Part shown: piece after piece, positions 62,638 to 64,000 of the stretch
Layout: each line of letters opens with the position of its first letter
Numbering within the stretch: position 1 is the first letter of the stretch
Assembly (NCBI RefSeq): GCF_900113705.1
Contig: NZ_FOQI01000001.1
Location: 186,001-250,000, forward strand
Direction: 5' to 3'
Source: Collimonas sp. OK307
GTDB taxonomy: Bacteria; Pseudomonadota; Gammaproteobacteria; Burkholderiales; Burkholderiaceae_D
Length of the DNA: 64,000 bases
Translations under genes and position numbers: made by a program
Notes under the pieces: model-generated
Databases searched by the model: none
The model's input: only the letters and a program-made list of their open reading frames with translations
What the model was told of the DNA's origin: nothing

Positions 62638-64000
62638 TCATTTGCAGTCTTGAATGCAATCGCCCCCCGCATCTGACGCATTCCACCAGCCGCCGCCTAA
62701 TGCCTGCAACAATGCAGCCGTGTCGGTAAATCGCGCCGCTTGCGCAACCGTCCGGTCCAGATCGGTTTGCATCCGCTGCCGCTGAGCATCCAGCAAACTG
62801 AGATGGCTGACACCGCCGGCCTGATACTGGCGCTGTGTGATCGTCAAGCTGTCCGCCGCGTTCTCGGCTGCCTGCGTTCTTGCCTGCAAAGCCCGGGCGT
62901 CGTTCTCCAGGGCCCGCAAGGAATCCGCTACCTGCTGCAACGCCTGCAATACTGTCTGCTGATAACCTGCTGCGGCGGCATCGTAGGCGGCAATCGCCGA
63001 ACGCTTTTTAGCGCGCAGTTCGCCGCCATGGAACAACGGCTGCATCAATTTGATGCCGATGCTCCAGACATTCAGGCTATTGGCAATCTCGGAAATACGT
63101 GTCTGCTCCGCCCCCACGCTGCCGGATATGGTGAGTTGCGGATAGAGATTGGCCATGGCCACCCCGACCTGTGCGCTGGCCTGATGCAGCGTCGCCTCTG
63201 CGGCCCGGATGTCGGGACGCTGGCGCGCCAGTGCTGAGGGCAGGCTCAGCGGCAAGGTAGCCGGCAGCGTTAGCGTATTCAAATCCAGCGGCTGCACATC
63301 GACCTGGGCCGGCGCTTTACCCAGGTAAACCGCCAGTTGATGGCTGACTTGCGCCAGTTGCTGCCTGAGGGCCGGCAACGCGGCCTCGCTCTGCGCTACC
63401 AGCGTGTGCTGGTTTTTCAGATCCCGCCGGGCGATGCCGCCGGCGGCAAAGCGCTGCTCCATGATGTCGAGCTGCTGGTGCTGCAACTGCAGCATTTGCT
63501 CGCTGCTGACAATCTGGGTGCGCAGCGACGCTTGCCTGATGGCTGCGGTCACAACATTGGCTGCAAGCGTCAACCGCATCGCTTGCAATTCATCAGCCTG
63601 ATTCTGCACTTGCGCCTGTAAACCTTCCAGCATGCGGGTATTGGCGCCGAATGCGTCTACGGTATAAGACACATCGACCGCAGCGTTGTACAGCGTAAAC
63701 GGTCCGGCCTGCGGCACATTCGGAATGCCGAGAGCCGCTGTATCGATCTGCTGGCGCTTGCTCCCCAGCTGCAGGTCGATTTGCGGATAACGAGTGGCGC
63801 CGGTCTGCCCGCTCAGGGTTTCGCTGGCCTGGCGCAAGGTGGCTTTAGCCTGCGCCATCAAAGGACTGTTGGCTAGAGCTTCACGTACAAGTGCATCCAG
63901 CTGCGGCGAATGAAACAGCGCCCACCATTGCGCCGGGATATCCATCGCCGGATCAAACCGCTGGGCGACGCCGCCGGCGCCGGCACTTGCTACGGTCGCC
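62638..64000 (-). CDS. RND efflux outer-membrane channel, NodT/OprM family (5' end outside window)
   Basis: The C-terminal 450 or so residues of an outer-membrane factor; the reading frame is open to the right edge, so the signal peptide and lipobox lie outside. WWALFHSPQLDALVREALANSP is the typical region after the lipobox. The two OEP repeats follow, with VDVSYTVDAFG, RQRPDIRAAEATLHQAS and YPQLTISGSVGAEQTR, and the second QGLQ-type helix pairs with DQRQ-like QRQYQAGGVSHLSLLDAQRQRMQTD. It should form the trimeric outer-membrane exit of an RND pump whose adaptor and pump genes are likely to the right. The tail GGGWWNASDAGGDCIQDCK is Cys-bearing and slightly unusual. Confidence 0.9.
   Translation of the reverse strand, partial: ATVASAGAGGVAQRFDPAMDIPAQWWALFHSPQLDALVREALANSPLMAQAKATLRQASETLSGQTGATRYPQIDLQLGSKRQQIDTAALGIPNVPQAGPFTLYNAAVDVSYTVDAFGANTRMLEGLQAQVQNQADELQAMRLTLAANVVTAAIRQASLRTQIVSSEQMLQLQHQQLDIMEQRFAAGGIARRDLKNQHTLVAQSEAALPALRQQLAQVSHQLAVYLGKAPAQVDVQPLDLNTLTLPATLPLSLPSALARQRPDIRAAEATLHQASAQVGVAMANLYPQLTISGSVGAEQTRISEIANSLNVWSIGIKLMQPLFHGGELRAKKRSAIAAYDAAAAGYQQTVLQALQQVADSLRALENDARALQARTQAAENAADSLTITQRQYQAGGVSHLSLLDAQRQRMQTDLDRTVAQAARFTDTAALLQALGGGWWNASDAGGDCIQDCK

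Overview
The window reads as chromosomal DNA from a betaproteobacterium of the order Burkholderiales. An Oxalobacteraceae-type organism (Collimonas/Herbaspirillum-like) fits best. The grounds are a bo3 quinol oxidase operon that continues into SURF1 and a RegB/RegA pair, a homodimeric pyruvate dehydrogenase E1, TctD/TctE-like and CqsS/PhcS-like sensor systems, and many small catabolic cassettes with LysR regulators. The genus is a guess; no rRNA or other marker is present. I found no tRNA, rRNA, intact insertion sequence, CRISPR array or prophage. Both ends are cut inside genes: an aceE-type gene on the left and an RND outer-membrane channel on the right.

Layout, left to right. (1) 0-5.4 kb: 3' part of an aceE paralogue, a hotdog thioesterase, and a leftward ABC importer operon (ATPase, permease, binding protein) of the taurine/sulfonate/nitrate type. 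(2) 5.5-15.4 kb: an OmpR-type regulator with its kinase, a ferritin-like protein, an ACT-domain protein, a PEBP-family protein, a large secreted beta-propeller-like protein, a monofunctional proline dehydrogenase, an orphan quorum-sensing-type histidine kinase and a second hotdog thioesterase. (3) 15.6-24.1 kb: the translationally chained operon cyoA-cyoB-cyoC-cyoD-surf1-regB-regA with a divergent MFS transporter. It joins the terminal oxidase, its assembly factor and a quinone-sensing two-component pair in one transcript. (4) 24.2-33.9 kb: a coiled-coil protein, then a catabolic cluster (HTH regulator, perfect palindrome, amidohydrolase, Rieske oxygenase, DUF1329 protein, sulfonate-type binding protein, FMN monooxygenase, SDR) ending in a 5'-truncated SDR remnant.

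(5) 33.9-50.8 kb is the most unusual part. It holds a stand-alone APS kinase, a PAPS sulfotransferase, a two-partner secretion pair (TpsB and a 2542-residue TpsA with 14 MBG-type repeats), a tail-collar protein, a DUF6916 protein, a GNAT acetyltransferase, an Asp/Asn beta-hydroxylase-like protein translationally coupled to a second sulfotransferase, a glutathione S-transferase and a JmjC/cupin-type hydroxylase. Together these could make and export surface proteins and modify proteins or glycans by sulfation and hydroxylation. That link is inferred from position.

(6) 51.0-64.0 kb: an ABM-domain protein, a CurA-type reductase, a DUF4242 protein, a block that looks more G+C-rich (HTH regulator, glutamine-cyclotransferase-like propeller, DUF899 protein, truncated membrane protein), an operon of a fluoroacetate-dehalogenase-like hydrolase with divergent LeuC/LeuD paralogues and a divergent LysR gene, a pirin with another divergent LysR gene, and an OprM/NodT-type outer-membrane channel.

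Starts were chosen from Shine-Dalgarno spacing and gene overlaps. Several genes have longer open frames upstream of the preferred start, and these are noted in the entries.
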